Positions 16,668 to 25,277 of a stretch of 64,000 bases of DNA are shown here, one piece after another (positions within the stretch are counted from its first letter, which is position 1; every line of letters starts with the position of its first letter). The DNA is taken from the NCBI RefSeq assembly GCF_001424705.1, contig NZ_LMRA01000012.1:186043-250042 (forward strand), given 5' to 3'. Both the position numbers and the translations under genes were made by a program. The stretch is from Methylobacterium sp. Leaf465 (GTDB lineage Bacteria; Pseudomonadota; Alphaproteobacteria; Rhizobiales; Beijerinckiaceae). The notes under the pieces were generated by a model. The model was not told where the DNA came from and made no database searches. It was given only the letters and a program-made list of their open reading frames with translations.

Positions 16668-17837
16668 ATGACAATCCATCCTGCCCTGCTGGCGCTGAGC
16701 ATCGGCGCCTTCGGGATCGGCGTCACCGAATTCTCGCCGATGGGCATGCTGCCGCTGATCGCGAACGATCTCGGCGTCTCGATCCCGGCCGCCGGCCTGC
16801 TGGTCAGCGCCTATGCGCTCGGCGTCCTGATCGGCGCCCCGCTGATGACCCTCGCCTTCGCGCGGGTGCCGCGCCGGGCGCTTCTCGTGGGTCTGATGGG
16901 CATCTTCACGGTGGGCAGCGTGATTTCGGCCCTCGCCGACGGTTACGCGATGCTGCTCGCGGCACGGATCGTCACGGCCTTCAACCACGGCGCCTTCTTC
17001 GGGATCGGATCGGTGGTGGCCGCCAGCCTCGTACGGCCCGAGCGGCGTGCGGCCGCCGTGGCCGCGATGTTCTCCGGCCTGACCATCGCGACGATCGGCG
17101 GCGTGCCCCTCGCCGCCTGGGTGGGGGAGGCGCTGGGCTGGCGCGCGGCCTTCTGGGGCATCGCCGGCATCGGCGCCGTCGCGATGCTGTCGCTGCGGCT
17201 GGCCCTGCCGCCCCTGCCCGTGGACGGCGCCCCCGACATCCGCGCGGAGCTGCGCGTCGTGGCGCGGCCGGCCGTCCTCGGCGCCCTCGCGCTCACGGTC
17301 CTCGGGTCGAGCGCCATGTTCACCGTCTTCACCTACATCGTCCCGATCCTGCGCATCGAGACGGGGGCGGACGCCTCCTTCGTCACGGCCATGCTGGTGG
17401 TCTACGGCGTCGGCCTGACCCTCGGGAACTGGGCCGGCGGACGCCTGGCCGACCGCACGGTGGACGGAACGATCATCGCCTCCCTGGTGGCCCTGGTCCT
17501 GCTGCTCGGGGTGTTCGCCGTCGGGATGGACTCGCGCTGGGTCGCCGCCCCGCTCATCCTGCTCTGGGGCGTCGCGAGCTTCGCCCTGGTGCCGCCCCTA
17601 CAGATGCGGGTGATGGCGGAGGCCGGCGAGGCGCCCAACCTCGCCTCGGCCCTGAACATCGGAGCGTTCAACCTCGGCAACGCCATCGGTGCGGCCCTCG
17701 GCGGCCTCGTGATCGACCTCGGCGGAGGCTATCCGGCGGTCTCGGTGGCGGGGTCAGCAATGGCGGCGGTCGGCCTCGCTTTCCTCCTCGTTCTGCGGCG
17801 CGGCCGGCGCGTCGCCGGCGTGGCGGCGTGTCCCTGA
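16668..17837 (+). CDS. MFS transporter, drug:H+ antiporter-1 (AraJ/YdhP-like)
   Basis: A 389-residue permease with 12 predicted helices and the DHA1 feature VTEFSPMGMLPLIANDLGVS at helix 1, as in the AraJ/YdhP/NepI group that exports sugars, purines or drugs. ATG 16668 is placed by GAGAGG 8 bp upstream; an in-frame GTG-type start at 16632 would add a leader without features. Probably regulated by the divergent LysR protein. The substrate is not predictable. Confidence 0.92.
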   Translation: MTIHPALLALSIGAFGIGVTEFSPMGMLPLIANDLGVSIPAAGLLVSAYALGVLIGAPLMTLAFARVPRRALLVGLMGIFTVGSVISALADGYAMLLAARIVTAFNHGAFFGIGSVVAASLVRPERRAAAVAAMFSGLTIATIGGVPLAAWVGEALGWRAAFWGIAGIGAVAMLSLRLALPPLPVDGAPDIRAELRVVARPAVLGALALTVLGSSAMFTVFTYIVPILRIETGADASFVTAMLVVYGVGLTLGNWAGGRLADRTVDGTIIASLVALVLLLGVFAVGMDSRWVAAPLILLWGVASFALVPPLQMRVMAEAGEAPNLASALNIGAFNLGNAIGAALGGLVIDLGGGYPAVSVAGSAMAAVGLAFLLVLRRGRRVAGVAACP

Positions 17838-17859
17838 CGCCGGGGAACCGGGCGCGCCT

Positions 17860-18948
17860 CTACAATCCGAGGCCGAGCTGGCGCGGCTCGGGCGCGGGGC
17901 CGTGTTCCAGGGCGGAGAGGGAGACGCCGAGGAGGCGGACGCTGCGCCGCAGGGGGAACAGGTCGCGCAGGAGGACCAGAACGGTTTCCTCCAGGACGGC
18001 GCGGTCCGGGACGAAGCCGGGCAGCGAGCGGGCCCGGGTGATCTGCTCGAAATCCGCGAACTTCACCTTGAGCGTCACCGTGCGGGCCCGGACCTCCCTG
18101 GCGGTGGCGGCGCCCCAGACCTTGTCGAGGATCGGCGGCAGGCGCCCCGCGAGCACCCCGTAATCGGCAGAGTCCTCCGAGAAGGTGTTCTCGGCGCCGA
18201 TGGATTTCCGAATCCGGTTCGCCCGGACCGGACGGACGTCGATGCCCCGCGACACCCCATAATAGTAGGGCGCCGAGGCGCCGAACCGCTTCGTCAGGGT
18301 CTCCAGGCTGAGGGCGCGCAGGTCGCGTCCGGTCAGGATGCCGAGCGCCTTCATCCGCGCTTCGGTGACGGGGCCGATCCCGTGGAAGCGCCCGATCGGC
18401 AGGTCCTCGACGAAGGCCGGCCCCATGGCGGGGGTGATCACGAACAGGGCGTCGGGCTTGCGGAAGTCGGACGCCACCTTGGCCAGGAACTTGTTGTAGG
18501 AGACGCCCGCCGAGGCCACGAGGCCGGTCTGCGCGCGGATCGAGGCCCGGATCGCGCGGGCCACCGCGGTGGCGGTCGGCAGACGCTGCCGGTTCTCCGT
18601 CACGTCGAGATAGGCCTCGTCGAGGGCGACGGGCTCGATCAGGTCGGTATGCTCGGCGAAGACCGCCCGGATTTGCTCCGAGATCCCCCGGTAGACCTCG
18701 AAGCGCGGCTTGACGAAGACCAGGTCGGGGCAGAGCCGGCGCGCCGTGACGGAGGGCATGGCCGAGCGAACGCCGAAGGCCCGCGCCTCGTAGCTCGCCG
18801 CCGCCACCACGCCGCGCTCGCGCGATCCGCCCACCGCGACCGGGCGGCCCCGCAACGCCGGGTCGTCGCGCTGCTCCACCGAGGCGTAGAAGGCGTCCAT
18901 GTCGATATGGATGATCTTGCGGATCGCGCCCGCGTCGTCCGGGTCCAT
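17860..18948 (-). CDS. dinB: DNA polymerase IV (Y-family translesion polymerase)
   Basis: A 362-residue enzyme. The palm carries catalytic acidic residues in IIHIDMDAFYASVEQ and in PVALDEAYLDVTE; the fingers contain SYEARAFGVRSAMPS, and helix-hairpin-helix and little-finger domains follow (VLAGRLPPILDKVW to the end). The C-terminus ends EPRQLGLGL, resembling a beta-clamp-binding QLxLx tail. ATG 18948 is preceded by GGAGG. A LexA box 34 bp upstream predicts SOS induction. The frame is open further upstream but without protein-like character. Confidence 0.95.
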   Translation of the reverse strand: MDPDDAGAIRKIIHIDMDAFYASVEQRDDPALRGRPVAVGGSRERGVVAAASYEARAFGVRSAMPSVTARRLCPDLVFVKPRFEVYRGISEQIRAVFAEHTDLIEPVALDEAYLDVTENRQRLPTATAVARAIRASIRAQTGLVASAGVSYNKFLAKVASDFRKPDALFVITPAMGPAFVEDLPIGRFHGIGPVTEARMKALGILTGRDLRALSLETLTKRFGASAPYYYGVSRGIDVRPVRANRIRKSIGAENTFSEDSADYGVLAGRLPPILDKVWGAATAREVRARTVTLKVKFADFEQITRARSLPGFVPDRAVLEETVLVLLRDLFPLRRSVRLLGVSLSALEHGPAPEPRQLGLGL

Positions 18949-18981
18949 CGCGGACGTTCCTCCGATCGTTCTGCCGCTGGT

Positions 18982-18996
18982 GTTCGTGGTCTGTTC
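18982..18996. promoter_or_regulatory. LexA (SOS) box, GTTC-N7-GTTC
   Basis: GTTC-GTGGTCT-GTTC matches the alphaproteobacterial LexA consensus exactly. It lies 34 bp upstream of the dinB start and 178 bp upstream of the divergent DHH phosphoesterase start. A looser GTTC-N8-GTTC arrangement lies beside it at about 18956-18971. Confidence 0.8.
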
Positions 18997-19173
18997 GCAG
19001 AATCCCGGTCCGGGCACGGGAATCAAGCCCTGACGGGTCTCGATCCACCGCGGAACCGACGCAGCCTCGCCGCGGCTCACCGCGCGGGGGCTCGCCGTGG
19101 ACCGGGGCGTGCCGCATAAGGGCGCCCAGGACAGCCGAAGCCCGCGCTTGGCGATTCGCCCGAGGACAGGTTC

Positions 19174-20328
19174 TTGAACATCACCCAGATCACCCACCAC
19201 GACCTCGACGGCTACGGCGCCTCCACGGTGGTCGGCCAGTTCGCCGAGGTCGCCCGCATCGTGCACGTGCCGCGCTATTCCGATGTCGGGCCGGTGGTCG
19301 AGACCGAGCTGAAGCGCCTCGGCAAGGCGTCCGCCCCGGAAATGATCGTGATGACCGACCTCGGCCTCGAGGCGGTGGCCGTGACCTTCATCCGCAACTT
19401 CGCCGCCCTGAACCGCCGCCGCGATCCGACGGCGCGCCACCGCCTCGTCGTCCTCGATCACCACGCCTCCTCGGTCGACCAGCTGCGCGAGCAGGGCCTC
19501 GCACCGCAGGCCGATCCCACGGCGCCGAGTCTGCAGCGCTTCGACCTGGAAGATCCGAACATCGTCGTGCTCATCGACGAGGCCTGCTGCGCCACCCGCA
19601 TGGCCTACGAGCACCGGGCCCTCTACGCGACCCGCGAGACCGGCGCGGATCCGATCCTCGGCGCCCTGGTGACGGCGGTCGATGCCGTCGATCTGTGGCG
19701 CAAGGACCGGCCGGCCTTCCGCAACGGCCTGAGCCTCGACGAGATGTTCTGGGACAACGTCTCGAACCTCGTGCCCATCGGGCATCCCTGGCACGACCGG
19801 TTCGTCGGCGACCTCCTCCTCGGCGCGGCCCGCCTCCTCGGCGAGGGCGCCTCTCCGGCCGTGATCGAGGGCCAGGTGCCGGCCCTGCGCAAGGCGATCC
19901 TCGACGGCTACCTCGCAGAGGACGAAGGCGACGACCGCACCCTCACCACCCGCATGCGCATCGCCCGGGTGCTCGCCCGCTCGGACCTGTTCCATCCCCT
20001 CTCGGACGGCACGCTGATGTCCTTCGGCCTCGATTCCGGCACCTTCCAGCGGGTCTCGGACCTGATCATGGAGAGCGGCCGGGCCAAGCGCGTGCTCAAC
20101 GTGCAGCGGGCGGGAACCATGTCCTTCCGCTCCAACAACGAGACCGCCCTGGAAGGCGCGCGGCGCTTTCGCGGCGGCGGCCACAAGGATGCCGCCGGCG
20201 GCAAGCTGACCAGCGGCTCGGCCTTCTCCCTGGCGGACGCCATCGCGCAGGTCGAGCCGGTGCTGAACCCGCCGGCGGCCGACCCGGCGCTGAGCCCGTT
20301 CGGGGCCTTGAAGAACTGGAAGGGCTGA
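19174..20328 (+). CDS. DHH-family phosphoesterase
   Basis: A 384-residue protein with the DHH motifs: HHDLDGYGA (D10, D12), an acidic MTDLG (D62), LDHHASS (D95-H97) and a C-terminal DHHA1 motif GGGHKDAAGG near residue 345. These coordinate Mn2+ or Mg2+ in RecJ nucleases, NrnA oligoribonucleases and related enzymes. It is shorter than RecJ and lacks an OB fold, so an NrnA-like or cyclic-dinucleotide/oligonucleotide phosphodiesterase role is more likely. The start is TTG 19174 behind GAGGACAGG; no ATG is available. It is divergent from dinB, with a LexA box in the shared region. Confidence 0.88.
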   Translation: MNITQITHHDLDGYGASTVVGQFAEVARIVHVPRYSDVGPVVETELKRLGKASAPEMIVMTDLGLEAVAVTFIRNFAALNRRRDPTARHRLVVLDHHASSVDQLREQGLAPQADPTAPSLQRFDLEDPNIVVLIDEACCATRMAYEHRALYATRETGADPILGALVTAVDAVDLWRKDRPAFRNGLSLDEMFWDNVSNLVPIGHPWHDRFVGDLLLGAARLLGEGASPAVIEGQVPALRKAILDGYLAEDEGDDRTLTTRMRIARVLARSDLFHPLSDGTLMSFGLDSGTFQRVSDLIMESGRAKRVLNVQRAGTMSFRSNNETALEGARRFRGGGHKDAAGGKLTSGSAFSLADAIAQVEPVLNPPAADPALSPFGALKNWKG

Positions 20329-20507
20329 GACGCGCGGTCCCCCCGACGCAGCCGCCCCCGATGGCCGGCCCGGCACGGGCGCGGCAGTCTCGCCGCCGCG
20401 CGCCGCCCGTGCCATCCTCGCCGCGGACCGAATCCCTGCCCGGCACCGACGGCACAGCTGCGGCGCCGGGACGGTCGAACCCTGTCCGCGACGTTTCCGG
20501 GGACACC

Positions 20508-21431
20508 ATGCCGCCGATCGCTCTCCTCAGCCGCGGGCCGTGTCCGTTCCTGTCGGGCTTCGACCTCGCCGACGCGACGCTGCCCGACCTGCGCCTCCGG
20601 GTCGCCCTGTCCCCGGGCGGGCCGCGTCTGCCGGTGCTGCTCCTGCACGGTCATCCGCAGACCCACGCCACCTGGCACGCGGTGGCGCCCCGGCTTCGGG
20701 AGGCCGGCCATCCGGTGGTCGCCCCCGACCTGCGCGGCTACGGCGACTCGGATCGACCGGACTCGACGGCCGATCACGCCCCCTACGCCAAGCGGGCCAT
20801 GGCGGCCGATGCCGTCGCGCTGATGCACGCCTGCGGCTACGAGCGCTTCGCGGTCGTCGGGCACGATCGGGGCGGCCGCGTCGCGCATCGCCTGGCCCTC
20901 GACCACCCCGCCGCGGTGGACCGCCTCGCCGTCCTCGACATCGCCCCGACGCTGACGATGTACGCCTTCACCGACCGGGCCTTCGCGACCCGGTACTTCT
21001 GGTGGTTCTTCCTGATCCAGCCGGCGCCCCTGCCCGAGCGGATGATCGGCGCCGACCCGGAGGCCTATCTGCGCCATCACCTCGCGGGCCAGAGCCGGAC
21101 GCCCGGGATCCCGAGCGAGGCGATGATCCGGGAATATCTGCGCTGCTACCGCGCGCCCGGCAGCCTCCATGCGATCTGCGAGGATTACCGCGCCGCGGCC
21201 GGGATCGACCTCGACCACGATGCCGCCGACGCCGCCGCCGGACGCCGGGTCACCGCGCCGCTCCTCGCCCTCTGGGGGGCGCAGGGCACGGTCGGCGAAC
21301 TCTACGACGTCGCCGCCACCTGGCGCGAGACGGCCGACCGGGTGGAGGGGCACGCCCTCCCCTGCGGACACCTGCTGCAGGAGGAGGCACCGGACCTGGT
21401 GCTGGACCACCTGCGTCCCTTCCTGGGCTGA
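20508..21431 (+). CDS. Alpha/beta hydrolase, haloacetate-dehalogenase-like
   Basis: A 307-residue soluble hydrolase. LLLHGHPQTHATWH forms the oxyanion region, GHDRGGRVAHRLALDHP carries the Asp nucleophile and the two Arg that bind carboxylate in fluoroacetate dehalogenase, CEDYRA carries the Tyr, and PCGHLLQEEAP the catalytic His. In known fluoroacetate dehalogenases a His-Trp pair binds fluoride; here the aligned segment reads RYFWWFFLIQPAPLPE, with Trp in place of that His. It may therefore act on other halides or on esters or epoxides. ATG 20508 has only a weak ribosome site. It lies 108 bp ahead of a molybdenum hydroxylase gene on the same strand. Confidence 0.85.
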   Translation: MPPIALLSRGPCPFLSGFDLADATLPDLRLRVALSPGGPRLPVLLLHGHPQTHATWHAVAPRLREAGHPVVAPDLRGYGDSDRPDSTADHAPYAKRAMAADAVALMHACGYERFAVVGHDRGGRVAHRLALDHPAAVDRLAVLDIAPTLTMYAFTDRAFATRYFWWFFLIQPAPLPERMIGADPEAYLRHHLAGQSRTPGIPSEAMIREYLRCYRAPGSLHAICEDYRAAAGIDLDHDAADAAAGRRVTAPLLALWGAQGTVGELYDVAATWRETADRVEGHALPCGHLLQEEAPDLVLDHLRPFLG

Positions 21432-21538
21432 GGGCCTGTCCTCGCGACGCGACGGGGACTCCCGAGCGACTCGCGGTCGCGCCCGGATCGGCCGGCCCGG
21501 AACGGCGGTTACCCCTGCCGTAAGGCGAGGAGAGCCCG

Positions 21539-23818
21539 ATGGCGAGACCGACCGATCTGCGCGATCCCCCCGCCTGGCTGGGGCATCCGCATCCCCGCGT
21601 CGAGGGCGGCGCCAAGGTCACGGGTACGGCGGTCTACGCCTCCGACACCCGCCTGCCGGGTCTGGCCCACGCCGCCCTGGTCACCAGCACCATCCCGCGC
21701 GGACGGATCACCGGCTTCGACCTCGCCGCCGCGCAGGCGGTCCCGGGGTGCCTGCGCATCTTCACCCATCGGGATTTCGCTGGCGCGATCCGGCCGGTGA
21801 AGCACCTGATGGCCGGGGGCTACGCCAACAGCGGGCACCTGCCGCTGGGATCGGACGCGGTCGCGTATGCCGGTCAGATCGTCGCCCTGGTGGTGGCGGA
21901 GACCGTCGAGGCGGCCCGCGCGGCGGCAGCCCGCACGCGGGTGCACTACGCGGCCGAGGCCTTCGCCGACGGATTCGACGCGCCCGGGGCCGAGGTCGTG
22001 TGCCTCGCCGACCTGAAGCCGGAGCACCACGACCCCCGGATCGGCGACGCCGACGACGCCCTGGCGCGGGCCGACGTCGCCGTGTCCGCCCGCTACGCGA
22101 CGCCGATCCAGCACCACAACCCGATCGAACTGTTCACCACCACCTGCACCTGGGACGGCCCGCGCCTCACGGTCCACGAGCCGTCGCGCTACATCGGCGC
22201 GGTCCGGCACGGGCTCGCCGCGCAGCTCGGCCTCGATCCGGCTGACATCCGGGTGGTCTCGGGCCTGATCGGCGGCCATTTCGGTGCGAAGCTCGCCCTG
22301 GCGCAGTACACGGCCCCGGTCGCCCTGGCGGCCCGCGCCCTCGGGCGGCCGGTATCCCTGGTCGCGAGCCGCCGGGATGGCTTCACCATCGCCAACTACC
22401 GTCCGGAAAGCCGGCACGATATCCGCCTCGGGGCGAGCGCCGACGGGCGCTTCACCGCCCTCGTGCACGAGGCGGCGGTCATCGCCTCGCGCTTCGATCC
22501 CTTCGCCATGGAGGGCACCGACGTCACCGCGAGCCTCTATGCCTGCCCGGCCGTCCGCACCGACGAGCGCGCCGTGCGGGTCGACCGCAACACCCCCGGG
22601 CCGATGCGGGCGCCGCCCGAGGTGCCCTACCTCTTCGCCCTGGAGAGCGCCGTCGACGAGATGGCGGTCGCCCTCGGGATCGACCCGATCGCCCTGCGCC
22701 GTCGCAACGACACGGCCGCCGACCCGATCTCCGGGAAGCCGTTCTCCTCGCGCCCGCTGATGGCCTGCTTCGAGGCCGGCGCGGAGGCCTTCGGCTGGGC
22801 GACGCGCGATCCGGAACCGGGGCGGATGCGCGACGGCCCCTGGCGGATCGGGCTCGGCTGCGCCGCCTCGGCCCGGCCGGTGAAGATTTCCCCCGCCACG
22901 ATGCGGATCCACCTCGGGGCCGATGGCCGCGCCACCGTCGCCACCGCCCATCACGAGATCGGCAACGGGATCACGACGCTGCTCGCCCTCGGGGCCGCCG
23001 AGTGGCTCGGCACCACGCCCGAGGCCGTCACGGTCTCCCTGGGCGATACGGCGCTGCCGGCGGCCGGGCTCTCGGGTGGCTCCGCCACCACGACCAGCCT
23101 GCTCCACACCCTGGCACAGGGCTGCGAGTCCCTCCGGGCCCGCCTGGCGCAGGCCGCGATCGGATCCGGTCCCCTGGCCGGAGCCGATCCCGCCACGCTG
23201 CGCCCGCATGCGGGCGATCTCGTCGCCCCGGACGGGCGGACCTGTCCGCTGGCGGCGCTCGTCGCGGGCCTCGACCCGAACGGGATCGAGACGGTGGCGG
23301 CCTTCACCCCCGAGGGGTCGGGGCCGGAAGCCCTGGAGGCGATCGGATCGGGCCGGATGGCCCTCGGGACCGGCGCCGGCGGCAAGGCCGTGTCCTGGGC
23401 CCTCGGCGCCCAGTTCGCGCGGGTGCTGGTCCACGACGAGACCGGCGAGATCCGGGTGCCGCGCCTCCTCGGCGCCTTCGCGGCCGGCCGCGTCCTCAAC
23501 CCGTTGACCGCCCGGAGTCAGCTCACCGGCGGGATGATCTGGGGGCTCGGCTCGGCGCTTTTGGAGGAGACGATCCTCGACCGCGGCCATTACCGCAACG
23601 CGGATTTGGCCGAGTACCTCGTCGCCACTGCCGCGGACGCGCCGGAGGTCGAGGCCCTGCTCGTGCCGGACCCGGACGACGGCGTGAATCCCCTCGGCCT
23701 CAAGGGCCTCGGGGAGCTCGGGATCATCGGCGTCAACGCCGCGATCGCCAACGCGGTGTTCCACGCCACGGGCCGCCGGATCCGGTCCCTGCCGATCCGG
23801 GTCGAGGACATGCTGTGA
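21539..23818 (+). CDS. Xanthine dehydrogenase-family molybdopterin-binding subunit
   Basis: A 759-residue large subunit of the molybdenum hydroxylase family. Seen are the N-terminal a/b hammerhead domain (PRVEGGAKVTGTAVYASDTR), QHHNPIELFTTTCTWDGPRL, the cofactor loop GGHFGAK, PMRAPPEVPYLFALE, EIGNGITTL, SGGSATTTSLLHTLAQ and the C-terminal LKGLGELGIIG with the presumed catalytic Glu. Homologues work with an FAD subunit and a [2Fe-2S] subunit; neither is encoded nearby, so partners must be remote. The loop reads MRAPPE where most relatives have MRAPG. ATG 21539 follows GGAGAG. The substrate is unknown. Confidence 0.9.
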   Translation: MARPTDLRDPPAWLGHPHPRVEGGAKVTGTAVYASDTRLPGLAHAALVTSTIPRGRITGFDLAAAQAVPGCLRIFTHRDFAGAIRPVKHLMAGGYANSGHLPLGSDAVAYAGQIVALVVAETVEAARAAAARTRVHYAAEAFADGFDAPGAEVVCLADLKPEHHDPRIGDADDALARADVAVSARYATPIQHHNPIELFTTTCTWDGPRLTVHEPSRYIGAVRHGLAAQLGLDPADIRVVSGLIGGHFGAKLALAQYTAPVALAARALGRPVSLVASRRDGFTIANYRPESRHDIRLGASADGRFTALVHEAAVIASRFDPFAMEGTDVTASLYACPAVRTDERAVRVDRNTPGPMRAPPEVPYLFALESAVDEMAVALGIDPIALRRRNDTAADPISGKPFSSRPLMACFEAGAEAFGWATRDPEPGRMRDGPWRIGLGCAASARPVKISPATMRIHLGADGRATVATAHHEIGNGITTLLALGAAEWLGTTPEAVTVSLGDTALPAAGLSGGSATTTSLLHTLAQGCESLRARLAQAAIGSGPLAGADPATLRPHAGDLVAPDGRTCPLAALVAGLDPNGIETVAAFTPEGSGPEALEAIGSGRMALGTGAGGKAVSWALGAQFARVLVHDETGEIRVPRLLGAFAAGRVLNPLTARSQLTGGMIWGLGSALLEETILDRGHYRNADLAEYLVATAADAPEVEALLVPDPDDGVNPLGLKGLGELGIIGVNAAIANAVFHATGRRIRSLPIRVEDML

Positions 23819-23979
23819 CCGATCGCGGGCCCCTTCGGCCGATCCTCGTCCGGGGCTGACGCGGTCGTGATCGCGTCGCCCGGCCCGGGCACTCCGGCCG
23901 GCACGCTCTCGAAGCGTGGCCGCCCTGGACGCCCGCCCGCCGATCCTGTCTGATCGACCCGACAGAGGAGGAGCGCGTC

Positions 23980-24510
23980 ATGTCCGACGACCGGGACGAT
24001 CAGGGCCGGCTCACGCGTGCGGCGAGCTTCGTCTTCCTTCACACCGAGCACGCGATCTACGCGGCGCTCGGAATCCTCCTCGCCCTGACCGCCCTCGTCG
24101 CCCTGATCGACGCCACCGCGCTGACCTGGGAAGCCGTGCGCCACCTGGGCGGGGCCGATCAGATCCTGGAGGTGGTCGACCGGCTGCTGTTCCTGCTGAT
24201 GCTGATCGAGATCCTGCACACGGTGCGGGTGTCGATGCGCTCGGGCAAGCTGACCTGCGAGCCCTTCCTCATCGTCGGCCTCATCGCCTCGATCCGACGG
24301 GTCCTCGTCATCACCCTGCAATCGTCGGAGATCACCCACGCCAAGGACTGGTCGCCGGAGAAGCAGGCGCTGTTCCAGGCCTCGATGATCGAGCTCGGCG
24401 TTCTCGCCGGCCTGATCCTCACGATGGTGTTCGCCATCTTCATGCTCCACCGCGCCCGGGACGACGGCAAGCCGGCGGGCGAGGAATCGGCCGAGCACGC
24501 GGGTTCCTGA
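23980..24510 (+). CDS. PsiE-family membrane protein
   Basis: A 176-residue protein with four predicted transmembrane helices and the PsiE signature CEPFLIVGLIASIRRVLVIT. The founding member is phosphate-starvation-inducible in Escherichia coli, with no molecular function assigned. The start codon sits behind a strong GAGGAGGAG. No Pho box was recognised upstream. It is followed by a hairpin at 24549 and is convergent with ldtR. Confidence 0.85.
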   Translation: MSDDRDDQGRLTRAASFVFLHTEHAIYAALGILLALTALVALIDATALTWEAVRHLGGADQILEVVDRLLFLLMLIEILHTVRVSMRSGKLTCEPFLIVGLIASIRRVLVITLQSSEITHAKDWSPEKQALFQASMIELGVLAGLILTMVFAIFMLHRARDDGKPAGEESAEHAGS

Positions 24511-24548
24511 CGGAGCGGGACGCCGTCACCGGGGCCCCGGAACGCGAA

Positions 24549-24570
24549 CAAGCCCGGCGAGCCGGGCTTG
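24549..24570. terminator. Hairpin between psiE-like gene and ldtR
   Basis: CAAGCCCGGC and GCCGGGCTTG form a perfect 10-bp stem with a GA turn, midway between two convergent genes. No T tract is present, so termination may be weak. Confidence 0.65.
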
Positions 24571-24600
24571 CGCGGTGCCGCGATCGCCCGCGATCCGGTC

Positions 24601-25113
24601 CTAGAGGCGGTAGCGGATCTGGTCGGTCCAGAAGCGCTCCAGGCGGCTGAGCGCCGTGTTGAGGCGGCCGAAATCGTCGTCCGAGATGCCGCCGATCGGC
24701 TGGATGGTGCGGGCGTGCTTGTCGTAGAGGCTCTGGATGATGTCGTGGACCTGACGGCCCTTGTCGGTGAGGCTGATGCGGACCGAGCGGCGGTCGGTCT
24801 TCGACCGGGCATGGTGCAGGTAGCCGGCCTCGACGAGCTTCTTGACGTTGTAGGAGACGTTCGAGCCCAGATAGTAGCCCTTGGTGCGCAGCTCGCTCGC
24901 GGTGAGCTCCTTGTCGCCGATGTTGTAGAGCAGCAGCGCCTGGACGCTGTTGACGTCCTCGCGGTCGCGACGCTCGAACTCGTCCTTGATCACGTCGAGG
25001 AGGCGGCGGTGCAGGCGCTCGACGAGGTGCAGAGCCTCAAGATACGAGCCGTGGGCCGGGACGGTCTCGGGAGCGGTTTCTGTCTTGCTAACCTTGGCAG
25101 CCTGGGACTTCAT
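24601..25113 (-). CDS. ldtR: MarR-family regulator, LdtR-like
   Basis: A 170-residue winged-helix protein. The core LEALHLVERLHRRLLDVIKD, then VNSVQALLLYNIGDKELTAS, GYYLGSNVSYNVKKLVEAGY and SKTDRRSVRISLTDKGRQV, is highly characteristic of LdtR, which in Liberibacter and rhizobia regulates an L,D-transpeptidase gene and stress tolerance. ATG 25113 is preceded by AGAGG. A DUF6163 gene lies upstream on the same strand, the usual LdtR neighbour. A palindrome about 110 bp upstream may be its own operator. No L,D-transpeptidase gene is in the window. Confidence 0.82.
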   Translation of the reverse strand: MKSQAAKVSKTETAPETVPAHGSYLEALHLVERLHRRLLDVIKDEFERRDREDVNSVQALLLYNIGDKELTASELRTKGYYLGSNVSYNVKKLVEAGYLHHARSKTDRRSVRISLTDKGRQVHDIIQSLYDKHARTIQPIGGISDDDFGRLNTALSRLERFWTDQIRYRL

Positions 25114-25221
25114 CGTGGGCCTCTTCAGATCTCTGTGCTTCAGGGCCGGTGTTCTTCGCCACCGCTCATGAAGCCAACCTAGGAGTCGCAGATGAAAGAC
25201 GGTTTAAGCGATAGGATGAAT

Positions 25222-25250
25222 TTGCGATTTACCTCTCTGGGTAAATGCAA
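25222..25250. promoter_or_regulatory. Palindromic candidate operator upstream of ldtR
   Basis: ATTTACC and GGTAAAT face each other across TCTCTG (25227-25246). Beyond one unpaired base the symmetry extends with TTGC on the left and GCAA on the right. It lies in the 164-bp gap between ldtR and DUF6163, in AT-rich promoter-like DNA. A dimeric MarR protein such as LdtR would be expected to bind a site of this form. Confidence 0.55.
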
Positions 25251-25277
25251 GATGAAGCGAACGTCGTAACCCGACGT

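Noticed and set aside
19695..21431. A 578-codon frame that would fuse extra sequence to the alpha/beta hydrolase
   Set aside because: The first 270 codons overlap the DHH gene in another frame and are Arg/Pro-rich; hydrolase homology begins just after ATG 20508.
20508..21431. Calling the hydrolase a true fluoroacetate dehalogenase
   Set aside because: The His of the fluoride-binding pair is replaced by Trp, so the specific activity cannot be claimed.
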